Shown: positions 8,630 to 17,186 of the stretch, piece by piece | How positions within the stretch are numbered: the stretch's first letter is position 1 | Layout: the number at the start of each line of letters is the position of its first letter | NCBI GenBank assembly: GCA_963723745.1 | Contig: CAVRRZ010000004.1 | Span: 186,001 to 250,000, forward strand | Source: CAVRRZ01 sp963723745 | GTDB taxonomy: Bacteria > Actinomycetota > Actinomycetes > Mycobacteriales > Geodermatophilaceae | Direction: 5' to 3' | Length of the DNA stretch: 64,000 nucleotides | The notes under the pieces: generated by a model | Told to the model about the DNA's origin: nothing | Database searches by the model: none | The model's input: the letters and a program-made list of their open reading frames with translations, nothing else | Program-made: the position numbers and the translations under genes

Positions 8630-9844
8630 TTACGAACTGGGCGGGAGCGAGAGGCGGGGCCATTCCAGCAACCGCGCACCGAGAACAGCCGCATGCAGGG
8701 CGAACCGCTGGTCGGGTTGTGCCGGGTTGTACCCGGTCAGGTTCGTGATCTTCGCCAAGCGGTAGGTGACCGTTCGAACGGACACGTGCAGTCGCTTGGC
8801 TGTCTCGGTCGCGACCTCTCCCGCGTTGAAGTACTCCTGCAAAGTGCTGAGCAGAACTTCCGGTCCCCCCCGGATGTCCTGCAAGGGTCCGAGGACGTCG
8901 CGAACAAGGTCGACGATCGCCGCTTGGTCGCGTCCAACCACCCGGTACACGAGAAGGTCGCGCCCGTCGACCACGTCCGCATCGAGATGAAGTCGATCGG
9001 CGAGCAGAAGCGCCTCCCGAGCCTCTTCGTAGGACCTGGCGACGCCATACGCACCGGGGAAGGAACGACCGGTCCCCACCCGCCACTCCCCGGCCCCTCG
9101 GAGGCGGCTGAGCTCCTTCCGAATGACTCGCCCCACGTGCACGGACGGTGCCGACGTCGATAGCGACGTCGCCGGGACCAACACGACCAACCGGTTGTCC
9201 TTCGTCGCCACGAGCACGTCCCGATCGCCGAACTGGTCGACGATCACGCGCTCCAGGAAGGTCGCCGCGCGATCGATCTCCACACCAGCGTCCCGCGGAA
9301 CGGCCAGTGCGACGTGATGAGGCTTTCCGAGGTCGAGACCGAAAGGCTCGGCCCTCTCGACCATCCGGGAGATGTCGGCGTCTCCCCGGAGCAAGTCGTC
9401 GACGAACTCTCGGCGAAGCGCCTCTTCGTGACGGATCAAGTCCCGCCGGGCCGCCTGATGGCTCTCGACGAGCACAGCAACCGCGTCGTCGAGGACACGG
9501 AGAACGGCCTCGGCCGCATCGCGCACCTTTTCCCTGTCGCGGGATCGCACGACCATCGGCAGTTCCCGCCACAGCCGCCAGGAAGCCGACAGGTAGAGTC
9601 CTACGATTTGGCCGGCGCCGACGCCCTGCCTGGCCGCCCGCTGCCCGAGCTCGCGCACAGCGTCGAGCTCTCGGGCCTCTGGACGACGTCCGTGGATCGC
9701 CGCGTCGGCGAGCATCGGAAGGAACTCTCCCAGTAGGTCGACCGGCGTCCCACATGCAGCGGCCGCCGACGTGCCCACCTGAACAAGCCACTCGTCGCTC
9801 CCCGCCGAGAGCGCGGGTTGCCCGGACCTGCGGCTTTCGGTCAT
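8630..9844 (-). CDS. PucR/CdaR-family transcriptional regulator
   Basis: This 404-residue cytoplasmic regulator has a variable N-terminal sensing region, a degenerate GGDEF-like (CdaR) middle, and a C-terminal PucR helix-turn-helix. The HTH is visible as LQEYFNAGEVATETAKRLHV then SVRTVTYRLAKITNLTGYNP. The start at 9844 is chosen because GGGAGGGCAC lies just before ATG; a longer upstream reading lacks such a site. The gene faces away from the DUF3040-CBS pair at 10.1 kb across a 273-base gap that should hold both promoters. The ligand and targets are unknown. Confidence 0.87.
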   Translation of the reverse strand: MTESRRSGQPALSAGSDEWLVQVGTSAAAACGTPVDLLGEFLPMLADAAIHGRRPEARELDAVRELGQRAARQGVGAGQIVGLYLSASWRLWRELPMVVRSRDREKVRDAAEAVLRVLDDAVAVLVESHQAARRDLIRHEEALRREFVDDLLRGDADISRMVERAEPFGLDLGKPHHVALAVPRDAGVEIDRAATFLERVIVDQFGDRDVLVATKDNRLVVLVPATSLSTSAPSVHVGRVIRKELSRLRGAGEWRVGTGRSFPGAYGVARSYEEAREALLLADRLHLDADVVDGRDLLVYRVVGRDQAAIVDLVRDVLGPLQDIRGGPEVLLSTLQEYFNAGEVATETAKRLHVSVRTVTYRLAKITNLTGYNPAQPDQRFALHAAVLGARLLEWPRLSLPPSS

Positions 9845-10117
9845 GTGCCCTCCCAACGGCCGTAAGTCGTCGTGCGACGACGCCCCTGCCAGGCCCCGAG
9901 TCTTCTCTTGCCGAGCGTCGGCAACAACAACCTCGACGATGTGACCGGGGACAGCCCTACCAGAACATCGGGAAAGACCCCACACTCGAGTCAACGGATT
10001 CGCCACAGCGTTCGGGCCGAGCAGCGAAGTCTGATTGAACTCGACCATTCTTATGACCTGCCGAATAGTGACCTGCTATTTGCAAGCACCTGGTCGCAAT
10101 CACCAAGGAGGAGCGTT

Positions 10118-10408
10118 GTGCTCAGTGCCGATGAACAGAGGGTCGTTGATCAAATAGAGCGTCACAACGCGGAGCGAATCGGAACCACCCGCTCACCACA
10201 TTCCCAACGGAAGACCCCGCTGGCGTTCGTCGTCCTGTGGTGGGTCAGCGTGCTGACAGTGATCGTCGGCGCAATCCTGCCCGGTATGGGAATGGCCGCC
10301 GCCGTCGGACTCGGCTGGCTGATATGGCGCTACCTGCCCGAGTTGGGGGACATGTTGGAAGCCGCTTCCGACGTGGACGACGACGGCGACACTCGCCACC
10401 CCCGCTGA
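10118..10408 (+). CDS. DUF3040-type small membrane protein
   Basis: This 96-residue protein starts at GTG behind AAGGAGG (10105-10111). The N-terminal VLSADEQRVVDQIERHNAE is the hallmark of the actinobacterial DUF3040 family. It is followed by basic residues and one or two membrane segments (FVVLWWVSVLTVIVGAILPG and an alanine/glycine stretch). The tail is acidic. The function is unknown. It precedes a CBS-domain gene by about 120 bases, an arrangement repeated in diverged form on the other strand at 15277-16224. Confidence 0.8.
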   Translation: MLSADEQRVVDQIERHNAERIGTTRSPHSQRKTPLAFVVLWWVSVLTVIVGAILPGMGMAAAVGLGWLIWRYLPELGDMLEAASDVDDDGDTRHPR

Positions 10409-10531
10409 GGGGCGGATAGAGGTCCAGGTGGGCGTCAGCCGACACGGGCGAGGTCGCCCACCTAGCGACATGCGGTGTTGGGAACGGAAGCGGCAGCCGC
10501 CGAAGAAGGACCTCCTAGAAAGGACGAACAA

Positions 10532-11071
10532 ATGACGATCGATGTGGTGGACCGCGTCTCACCGGCACGGGTATGGCAGCAACCCGACGGGACGGAAGCT
10601 AGTCAAGCCGGCCGGCCGCTGCCAACAGCAGGTCAAGTGATGTCCCGTAGCCCGAGGACGATCGATTCGCAGGCCTCGTTGTTCAGCGCCTGGGGCAAGC
10701 TGCACGGCGAACACAATCGGCACCTGGTCGTGATCGACGAGGGCGTCCGTCCGATCGGAGTGCTTGATGAACGCGATATCGCGTTGGAGTGGCCTGCGGG
10801 TCCCCTCGGGGCTCACCACCTCCCGGTCCGCAAGGTGCTCCGCTTCCGGACGCGGCCGCGGGTGCGTGCCGAAGATGACGTGGCGGAAGTCGCTGCGACC
10901 ATGCTTGGCGCCCGCGAGGACGCGCTGCCAGTAGTCGACGAAGACGGGCGGTTGCTCGGCCTCGTCACGGTCTGGCACTGCCTCGAACTCCTCGCCGACG
11001 CTCGTGCCAGTAATAGAGAGGGGCGCCTGAGTCTGGAGTCGGCTCCCCTCGGTGATCGGGAGCTCGACTGA
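10532..11071 (+). CDS. CBS-domain pair protein
   Basis: This 179-residue cytoplasmic protein has two CBS motifs: LPTAGQVMSRSPRTIDSQAS with HNRHLVVIDEGVRPIGVLDE, then VRAEDDVAEVAATMLGARED with ALPVVDEDGRLLGLVTVWHC. Tandem CBS domains commonly bind adenine nucleotides as energy sensors; no effector domain is attached here. The ATG at 10532 follows AGAAAGGACG. It is paired with the upstream DUF3040 gene and overlaps the next ORF by one base. A paralog with the same plan lies at 15277-15779. Confidence 0.87.
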   Translation: MTIDVVDRVSPARVWQQPDGTEASQAGRPLPTAGQVMSRSPRTIDSQASLFSAWGKLHGEHNRHLVVIDEGVRPIGVLDERDIALEWPAGPLGAHHLPVRKVLRFRTRPRVRAEDDVAEVAATMLGAREDALPVVDEDGRLLGLVTVWHCLELLADARASNREGRLSLESAPLGDRELD

Positions 11072-11286
11072 TGCCCGGGGCCGCCCACGTCGTTACGGAG
11101 TACAAGGACCTGCTCGCCCGGACCGAGACTTTGATCCGCGAGTTTCAACCGTCAATGTCGGCTGGAGCCGTCATCACGACGGTGCTGAGCTGCCGCTCCG
11201 AGCTCATGCGATCTGGCGTTCGGCGGGGGCTCGCCATCGCCGCCGAGGCCATGGCTCGCTCGCGCCTTCACGGCACGACGAGCTGA
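11071..11286 (+). CDS. small helical protein of unknown function
   Basis: This 71-residue ORF starts on the last base of the CBS gene stop (TGATG), which suggests translational coupling. Residues 10-66 look all-helical, with a SAGAVITTVLSCRSELMRSG middle resembling small three-helix-bundle proteins found beside actinobacterial stress genes. That resemblance is loose. No catalytic motif or signal peptide is seen. Confidence 0.55.
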   Translation: MPGAAHVVTEYKDLLARTETLIREFQPSMSAGAVITTVLSCRSELMRSGVRRGLAIAAEAMARSRLHGTTS

Positions 11287-11563
11287 GCCACGGACAGTAC
11301 TGTCGTCTTTACGGTCAAGCGCATTGCAGACGGTCGGCAAGGTAAATGAGCCGAGGTTGACCGACGACTGCCGTACTTGGGACAGCGGCGCTTGGGCACG
11401 CTTGGGTCTGGTCTTCGGGGGCGTCCCCCCGCGCCGCCGGAGACCGTGACTTTCGGTCGCTAGGTGTCCCGGGTCCCGGGTGACGGTGCAGGCCGGGTCC
11501 GAAATGAGGAGCTCTGGCCGAGCCCGTCGCCCGCGCGACTACGACCAAGGAGGTGAGTCAGCG

Positions 11564-11756
11564 ATGACAGCACGCGCCATCACGCCCACCGGCTGCCCTG
11601 TGGCCGCCGCCCCCACCTCTGAGGCCCCTCGGGCGGAACTCTTCCCCGGTGACCGGCCGGCAGTTGCTCGCTCTCGCGATGAGCCTGCGAGCCCGCGGCC
11701 TTCGCGGACTGGACGTGCTGCGGCACAGCCGAGATCGGGCGCCGCCGCCCTCCTGA
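11564..11756 (+). pseudogene. small ORF with strong RBS, frameshifted
   Basis: AAGGAGGTGAG precedes an ATG at 11564. The first frame reads MTARAITPTGCPVAAAPTSE. After about 11645 the better protein-like reading is one frame over (TGRQLLALAMSLRARGLRGL) and stops at 11756. The ribosome site argues that something is or was translated; the product is not recognised. Confidence 0.35.
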
Positions 11757-11837
11757 CCTCCACGGTCCCCTGCCCGAAGCCCTTCGCGCGTCCCGCCCTT
11801 CGCCGGACGCGTTCTTACCTATTTCAGGAGAACACCC

Positions 11838-12173
11838 ATGTCCCCGCTCGCTACCACGGCGACGACACCCGCTCCGGCACCCACGATGGCGTGGGAGCCC
11901 TTCCGGGTCCTCCTTGAGTCCCTGCGCGCCGACTGCCTTCGGCGTCGGGAGCTCGCCCTCGCCGAGACCATGGCGCCGAACCCCGACCCCGTGGCGATGA
12001 GCCGCACTGCCACCCTGCTGCACACCATCGCCGAGATCGATGCGGCCCTGGACCGGATCGCCGCGGGCACCTACGGCCGGTGTGTGCACTGTGGAGCAGC
12101 CATTCCGGAGGAGCGGCTGGAGTTCCGTCCGTTCGCGTCCGGCTGCGTCTCCTGCCAGCAGCCGGCCCGCTGA
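11838..12173 (+). CDS. DksA/TraR-type zinc-finger protein
   Basis: This 111-residue protein has a helical hairpin and a C-terminal C4 zinc finger, GRCVHCGAAIPEERLEFRPF then SGCVSC, with Cys-x2-Cys, 17 residues, Cys-x2-Cys. This is the DksA/TraR C-terminal fold, which in the known members acts at the RNA polymerase secondary channel. The segment IAEIDAALDRIAAGTYGRC fits the family. The start at 11838 follows CAGGAGAACACCC. It is a stand-alone gene between unrelated neighbours. Confidence 0.85.
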   Translation: MSPLATTATTPAPAPTMAWEPFRVLLESLRADCLRRRELALAETMAPNPDPVAMSRTATLLHTIAEIDAALDRIAAGTYGRCVHCGAAIPEERLEFRPFASGCVSCQQPAR

Positions 12174-12334
12174 CACGCCGGCTGCGCCCGGCTGCAGCCC
12201 TGGCATCACCTCGTCCTCCAATGCCCAGACACACCACCAGTCGGACCTCGGGGTGACCGCTACCGGCGCAGGCACAGCACACGTTGCGGCTGGCCGCACC
12301 CATCCCCCGCATGTTCGGCGGAGAAGGAGCTTGC

Positions 12335-13621
12335 ATGTTCCCCGATCACCACCAGCAGCACGGGTCGACGTTCGCGACCGGCTCACCCCGGCAGGTCGCG
12401 GTTGTAGGTGCAGGCATGGTCGGCCTAGCCACAGCCTGGTTCCTGCAAGAGGCCGGAGTACAGGTCACCGTTTACGAGCGGGATCAGGTCGGCGCCGGCG
12501 CCTCCTGGGGTAACGCCGGATGGCTGACCCCCGGCCTGACCGCACCGCTACCGGAACCGGCGGTGCTGCGGTACGGGCTGCGCGCCGTTCTGAGTCCACG
12601 GTCGCCCGTGTACGTGCCGCTGCGCGCCGACGGCGCTCTGCTGCGCTTCCTGGCCTCGTTCGCTCGCCACAGCACTTCGGGACAATGGCGGCGGGGCATG
12701 GCCGCCTACGTGCCGCTCAACGAGCGGGCGCTGGAGGCCTTCGACGTCCTGGCGGCCGGTGGCGTGACCGCGCCCACGCACCGGGCGGTCAACTTTCTCG
12801 CCTGCTTCGCGCGCGAGCGTGAGGCGCGGGGGCTGCTCACGGAACTGGAGCAGATTCGGAACGCTGGCCAGGACGTGACCTTCCACCCGGTCACCGGCTG
12901 GCGGGCCCGGTCCCTGGAACCGGCGCTGAGCGATCGGGTGGGCGCTGCCGTACAGATCTACGGTCAGCGGTATCTGCACCCGCCGGAGTACGTCCGGTCC
13001 CTGGCGTTCGCCGTGCGGGATCGCGGCGGCGTGATCGTCGAAGGCGTCGATGTGACCGACCTCGAACATCGATCCGGCGGGGTCTCCGTGGTCGCCAGCA
13101 ACGGCGAGCGGCATCAGCACGACGCCGTCGTGGTGGCCACCGGTGCCGTGCTCGGTGCGCTGGCCGGCCGATTCGGTGTCCGGCAGCCGGTGCAAGCCGG
13201 CCGCGGCTACAGCTTCAGCGTGCCGGCCGCCCCGATGCCACGCGGCCCCCTGTACTTCCCACAGCAGCGGGTGGCCTGCACACCGCTGGGCGGGCGTCTG
13301 CGGGTGGCCGGGATGATGGAATTCCGCCGCCCGGGCGACGCGCTCGACCCGCGGCGCATTCAGGCCATCGTCGACGCCGTCCGGCCATTCCTGACCGGGG
13401 TGGACCTCGACGACCGGCGCAATGAATGGGTCGGGTCGCGTCCCTGCACCCCCGACGGTCTGCCGCTACTCGGTGCCACCGCCTCCACGCGGGTGTTCGT
13501 CGCCGGTGGCCACGGCATGTGGGGTATCGCGCTCGGCCCGATCACCGGGCAGTTGATGGCCCAGACGGTGCTCAAGGGCGAGGCCCCGCCGGAATTGGCC
13601 CCCTTCGACCCGCTGCGTTAG
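12335..13621 (+). CDS. FAD-dependent D-amino-acid dehydrogenase-like
   Basis: This 428-residue DAO-fold flavoenzyme has the dinucleotide-binding motif QVAVVGAGMVGLATAWFLQE at about residues 20-39. It also has the DadA-type segment GASWGNAGWLTPGLTAPLPE and the C-terminal FAD-contact region VGSRPCTPDGLPLLGATAST with VAGGHGMWGIALGP. It probably oxidises a D-amino acid or another secondary amine and passes electrons to the membrane chain; the substrate is inferred only from family. The start at 12335 follows GAGAAGGAGC; an in-frame codon 17 residues earlier lacks a ribosome site. Confidence 0.87.
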   Translation: MFPDHHQQHGSTFATGSPRQVAVVGAGMVGLATAWFLQEAGVQVTVYERDQVGAGASWGNAGWLTPGLTAPLPEPAVLRYGLRAVLSPRSPVYVPLRADGALLRFLASFARHSTSGQWRRGMAAYVPLNERALEAFDVLAAGGVTAPTHRAVNFLACFAREREARGLLTELEQIRNAGQDVTFHPVTGWRARSLEPALSDRVGAAVQIYGQRYLHPPEYVRSLAFAVRDRGGVIVEGVDVTDLEHRSGGVSVVASNGERHQHDAVVVATGAVLGALAGRFGVRQPVQAGRGYSFSVPAAPMPRGPLYFPQQRVACTPLGGRLRVAGMMEFRRPGDALDPRRIQAIVDAVRPFLTGVDLDDRRNEWVGSRPCTPDGLPLLGATASTRVFVAGGHGMWGIALGPITGQLMAQTVLKGEAPPELAPFDPLR

Positions 13622-13676
13622 CCCGTGGCCGCTTCCCGGCGACCTCCTCGTTCTTCCTCCACACGAAGGAGCCGCA

Positions 13677-14161
13677 ATGCCCTCCATACCTCCCCACCGT
13701 GTCGCACCTGACGCAGGTTCGCTGCTCTCGGTCACCGTGCTGCCCGGCGACTGTCCCGGCCACGTGCTCATCGAGGTCATCGGCGAGGTCGACACCTTCA
13801 CCCCCCTGCCCTGGACCTTTGCCTGGCCCCACAGGCGTCGCAGCGTGGCGTCTGCGAGCTCATCGTCGACATGTCGCAGGTGACGTTCCTGGGTGCCGCG
13901 GCCGTCTCGGTGCTGGCTCAGGCGCAGAGGCACTGCCGGCTGCGCGGCGCGCGTCTCCTACTCCGCAGCGGCGGGCGGCGCCACGTGCTTCTTCCTTTGC
14001 AGCTCATCGGTCTCACCGAGCCGGCGTCCATCGAGGTCGAGCTCGAACGCAAGGAGGATCTCAAGCGTCGCGTCGGAGGGCCTCGCCGTACGGGCCGCTC
14101 GACCAGCTGGCGCTGTCAGGGAAGTCTGGCTTCTCCTCGACCGTCGAGGGAAACCCAGTGA
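13677..14161 (+). pseudogene. STAS anti-sigma-factor antagonist, frameshifted
   Basis: The two halves belong to one STAS domain. The first reads VTVLPGDCPGHVLIEVIGEV; the second, one frame over, reads CELIVDMSQVTFLGAAAVSV with the DxSxxxFLGAA phosphorylation loop, where the serine is present. The shift falls near 13805 in a run of C residues (CACCCCCCTG), so either a one-base mutation or a consensus error is possible. A good GAAGGAG site precedes the ATG. Members act in partner-switching control of sigma factors. Confidence 0.72.
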
Positions 14162-14254
14162 CATGCGACCAGCAGACCGCAAGGCTCGCGCTGATCGTGG
14201 AAACTTTCGCCGAGATGTGGGGCTGATCCGAAGGTCCGGACGCGGGAGACGTCC

Positions 14255-14992
14255 GTGATCACAGGACCGACCGCGCCGTTCTGGTCCAGTGATGGCCAGT
14301 GGGCCTTGCTGCTGCCGGCCCTGCTGGCACTGGCGCTCACCGCACTCATCGGCCTCGAGCGGGAGTTCCGCGCGAAGAGCGCCGGATTGCGCACACATAC
14401 GCTCGTCGGGCTGGGTGCCGCCGTCTTCATGCTCGTGTCGAAGTACGGGTTTGGTGACCTGGTCGACGTCGCAGGCGTGAGCGTGGACCCCTCCCGCATC
14501 GCGGCCCAGGTCGTGTCGGGCATCGGCTTCATCGGCGGCGGGCTGATCTTCGTCCGCCGGGACATCGTCCGCGGCCTGACCACTGCCGCCACCGTCTGGC
14601 TGGCGGCCGCCGTCGGCATGGCGGCCGGTGCCGGGCTGCCGCTACTTGCCATGGGTACGACGGCCGGCCACTTCCTGATCTCGGAAGGGTTCCCTCCGCT
14701 GGCCCGTGCCCTCGCGCAGCGTAGGAAGGAGACGCCCGTGCTGCGCCTGGACTACTTCGACGGGCAGGGCGTGCTGCAGGCCGTCCTTTCGACGTGTACC
14801 GAGCAGGGCTGGGCGGTGCATCGGCTGAACATTCACCGGGAGTCGACGACCGACGAGGGGCATCGCGTGGCGAGCGTGACGTTGACGCTGGCCGGCCGCG
14901 AGGAACTGGTGACGCTCGCCGCCGAGATCGCCCAGCTGCCGGGCGTCCGGGCGGCCCGCACCGGCGACGAGGACCTGCTCGACGAGGAGTGA
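14255..14992 (+). CDS. MgtC/SapB-family membrane protein
   Basis: This 245-residue protein has the MgtC N-terminal signature ALALTALIGLEREFRAKSAG then LRTHTLVGLGAAVFMLVSKY, four or five membrane segments to about residue 150, and an ACT-like soluble C-terminus. MgtC proteins support survival at low magnesium or in acid and, in known cases, modulate ATP synthase; the role here is inferred. The start is a GTG at 14255 after GCGGGAGACGTCC. It probably stands alone. Confidence 0.88.
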   Translation: MITGPTAPFWSSDGQWALLLPALLALALTALIGLEREFRAKSAGLRTHTLVGLGAAVFMLVSKYGFGDLVDVAGVSVDPSRIAAQVVSGIGFIGGGLIFVRRDIVRGLTTAATVWLAAAVGMAAGAGLPLLAMGTTAGHFLISEGFPPLARALAQRRKETPVLRLDYFDGQGVLQAVLSTCTEQGWAVHRLNIHRESTTDEGHRVASVTLTLAGREELVTLAAEIAQLPGVRAARTGDEDLLDEE

Positions 14993-14999
14993 CCCGGCT

Positions 15000-15275
15000 C
15001 AGCGTTCGCCGGGCCGGACCGGTCGTACGCCAGGATCACGGCCTGGATCCGCTCGCGGGGCAGAGCTTCTGCAGCACGTGGGTGACGTGCACGGCGGGTC
15101 GTCGGCTCGCTGATGCACAGCTGGTCGACCATCTGATCGTTGGGAGCCCGCCTCCGATCAGCGTCAGCACCTCGCGCTCACGCTTTCTTAGGGTGCCCGC
15201 GGGGGCTCAAGCGCTGGAAACGGCGCGCGACTCCTCGAGCACCGGGCGCACCACGCCCGGGGGCGACAGCGGGTT
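15000..15275 (-). pseudogene. decayed NarL-type response regulator C-terminus
   Basis: Pieces of a LuxR-type DNA-binding domain occur in several frames: LRKREREVLTLIGGGLP, then DQMVDQLCISEPT, then VHVTHVLQKL and PRERIQAVILAYDRSG. Upstream, VVRPVLEESRAV matches the linker after a receiver domain. At least three frameshifts and the absence of the receiver show a dead gene. It directly follows the CBS pseudogene on the same strand. Confidence 0.62.
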
Positions 15276-15276
15276 G

Positions 15277-15779
15277 CTACAGGTCGGCCCGGCCGGCCAC
15301 GAGCTCGACGCAATGCCTCGCGGTGACCAACCCGACCAGCCGCCCGTCGTCATCGACCACCGGGACGGCGTCAGTGCGGGCAGCCAGCATGGCGCGGGCT
15401 ACGGTCGACAGAGCGTCCTCGCCGCGTGCCTGAGGCCGAACCGACCCGTCCAGCAACTGACGAATCGGCAACCGGTGCGCGTCGAACGGCCCGGGTGGCC
15501 AGCGTAGGGCCAGATCCCGCGCCTCGAGCACGCCCAGGGGACGTAGGCGACGGTCTACCACCACGAGGTGACGGTTGTCCGGTCCGCGCAGTCGACCCCA
15601 GGCGCCCCACACGGACGTGTTCTGGTCGACGACCGGGGACATCGGTTCATCACCTGTGCTGCTGTTCGGAGGCCGTACACGGAGTCAAGAGCCGCTGCCT
15701 CCGTGGCGGGCTGTCTCGGCGCCCGACGTTCTGCCCTCTCGACGCCCGCCTCATCGGTGCCCACCGCGTGGCTCGTCAT
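15277..15779 (-). pseudogene. CBS-domain protein, frameshifted paralog
   Basis: This is a diverged copy of the CBS protein at 10532-11071. It starts at an ATG at 15779 behind GGCGGAGAGCG, reads to LRTAAQVMNR, and then resumes one frame over with VVDQNTSVWGAWGRLRGPDN. It ends VPVVDDDGRLVGLVTARHCV. The shift near 15640 lies in a short C/G run. If the shift is an artefact the protein would be about 167 residues with two CBS motifs. The neighbour upstream on the same strand is a DUF3040-like gene, as in the first module. Confidence 0.75.
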
Positions 15780-16002
15780 CGCTCTCCGCCCTTCCGAGGC
15801 CCCGTCCGGTACCTGGGCACCCCGCCTGGCCGCCGTTTCGGCAAGGCGTTGGTCGGCTGCCGCCGTGGGTGCAGCCGTCGGGACTCCGGCATGTCCGCCG
15901 GTTCTCCCCATGCGCCGGCCGGTTCCCTGACGTCTCCCCCGCCGGCAAGGCACACACCGTCGCTGGGGTGGTCCCCTGCGGCCAATAGCGCCAAAGCAGC
16001 CA

Positions 16003-16224
16003 TCAGAGTGCCGTGGCACCGCCGACGGCCAGGCCGACGACTGGCGCACCGACGAAGACCAGCATGATCGCGATACAGGCGCCGGCGACCAGGTCATGCT
16101 GTCCCTGGAATTGTCGCGTCCGCCGGTGGGTCCGGTGCCGGTTGCCTCGAACGGGTTCCTCGGCCTCGGCGTCGAAGCACTGCACCGGGTCCGTCCAGCC
16201 CTGCCGTTCGTGATGACTGAGCAC
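16003..16224 (-). CDS. DUF3040-like small membrane protein
   Basis: This 73-residue ORF starts at GTG behind GGGGAGGTGGCTC and begins VLSHHERQGWTDPVQCF, which resembles the VLSxxE(Q/R) opening of DUF3040. One hydrophobic segment follows (AGACIAIMLVFVGAPVVGLA). The middle is more polar than in the copy at 10118-10408 and may have drifted. With the CBS gene at 15277-15779 it repeats the DUF3040-CBS module in inverted orientation. Confidence 0.6.
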   Translation of the reverse strand: MLSHHERQGWTDPVQCFDAEAEEPVRGNRHRTHRRTRQFQGQHDLVAGACIAIMLVFVGAPVVGLAVGGATAL

Positions 16225-16931
16225 GAGCCACCTCCCCTGTTGGATCGACCATGCCGGTGCAGGTGGCAGGTACACCAGGGCACGTGCCGGTCAGGTTGTG
16301 CCCGCTCACACTGCCGACGGTCGGCAGGGTGGGTGACCATGGGGCCATCCGGAGATGGCGGAGGCGCGGCGGCGATCACGGACCTGAGTCCCTTCATGAC
16401 CGCGACGGCTTGGGAGCCCCTTGGTCCGCAGCGCTGGAGTTACGGGGACGCTGATCCTGGCAACGCCGACGACGCCCTTGTGTCCGGCGCTCCTCCGACC
16501 GGTTCGTGGAGCGCGATCGACCATCACCAGATGTTGGTGCACGTACCCCGAGTTGCCCCTGCAGGTCCCCCCGCACCTGTCGTGCACACCGACCGAGGTG
16601 AGGTCACGTTGACCACACATCGCGTTCGACGCTCAGCGTGTCGTTGATCCGTATTCGATGTCCTCTTCACGAACGAAATACATGTGCGATGTCGTCGAGG
16701 CCCAGTGCACCCTCAGTCGCTTGCCGCGCGTCGGCAGACACGGCATCAAGACTGCAGCGAAGCCTGCGGGACCCAGCACTCGGCGAGCAATTCGGACGGG
16801 CCGGCGGCGCAGCAACTTGCCGAAGGTCGGAAGCCGCGCTGGACCCGAGTTGACCGGGCGTGGCCCTAGATGCAACGCGCAACCCCGAGCCATTCTGGTT
16901 GCACACCATTTGAATGATTGGAGACAACAGC
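16225..16931 (+). other. gap without a supportable gene
   Basis: Short open frames occur on both strands, but none has a ribosome site plus protein-like composition. The segment should hold the promoters for the minus-strand DUF3040-like gene and for the plus-strand small gene at 16932. I see no repeat or hairpin of note. Confidence 0.5.
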
Positions 16932-17144
16932 GTGCCCCTCACCCTTTCTCGAAATTCAGGCCCGCAGAGCGCGACGATTGACTTCCCGATCGCTATCGAG
17001 GCTCTCGTCGATGATCGACGGGGCGACGTCGTTCCCATCGTCATTCAGTCCGAGGCGACGAAGCCACTTTCCCTGCCCGTCGACATCGTCGAGGAATGGG
17101 GGCTGCAGTCATTTCCGGCCAGCGACCCGCCAGCGAACTGGTGA
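16932..17144 (+). CDS. small protein with SFPASDPP tail
   Basis: This 70-residue ORF starts at GTG behind TTGGAG. It ends EEWGLQSFPASDPPANW, a short C-terminal tail that recurs in many small actinobacterial proteins of unknown function. The body is a mixed sequence with no membrane segment. It lies 42 bases before the baeRF-type gene, on the same strand, so the two may be cotranscribed. Confidence 0.72.
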   Translation: MPLTLSRNSGPQSATIDFPIAIEALVDDRRGDVVPIVIQSEATKPLSLPVDIVEEWGLQSFPASDPPANW

Positions 17145-17186
17145 AAAAGCTTTCCGACGGATTTCAGAGCATCGGGCGGGAGTAAC

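Noticed and set aside
16306..16620. 104-codon minus-strand ORF
   Set aside because: There is no ribosome site and no protein-like pattern; left as an intergenic gap.
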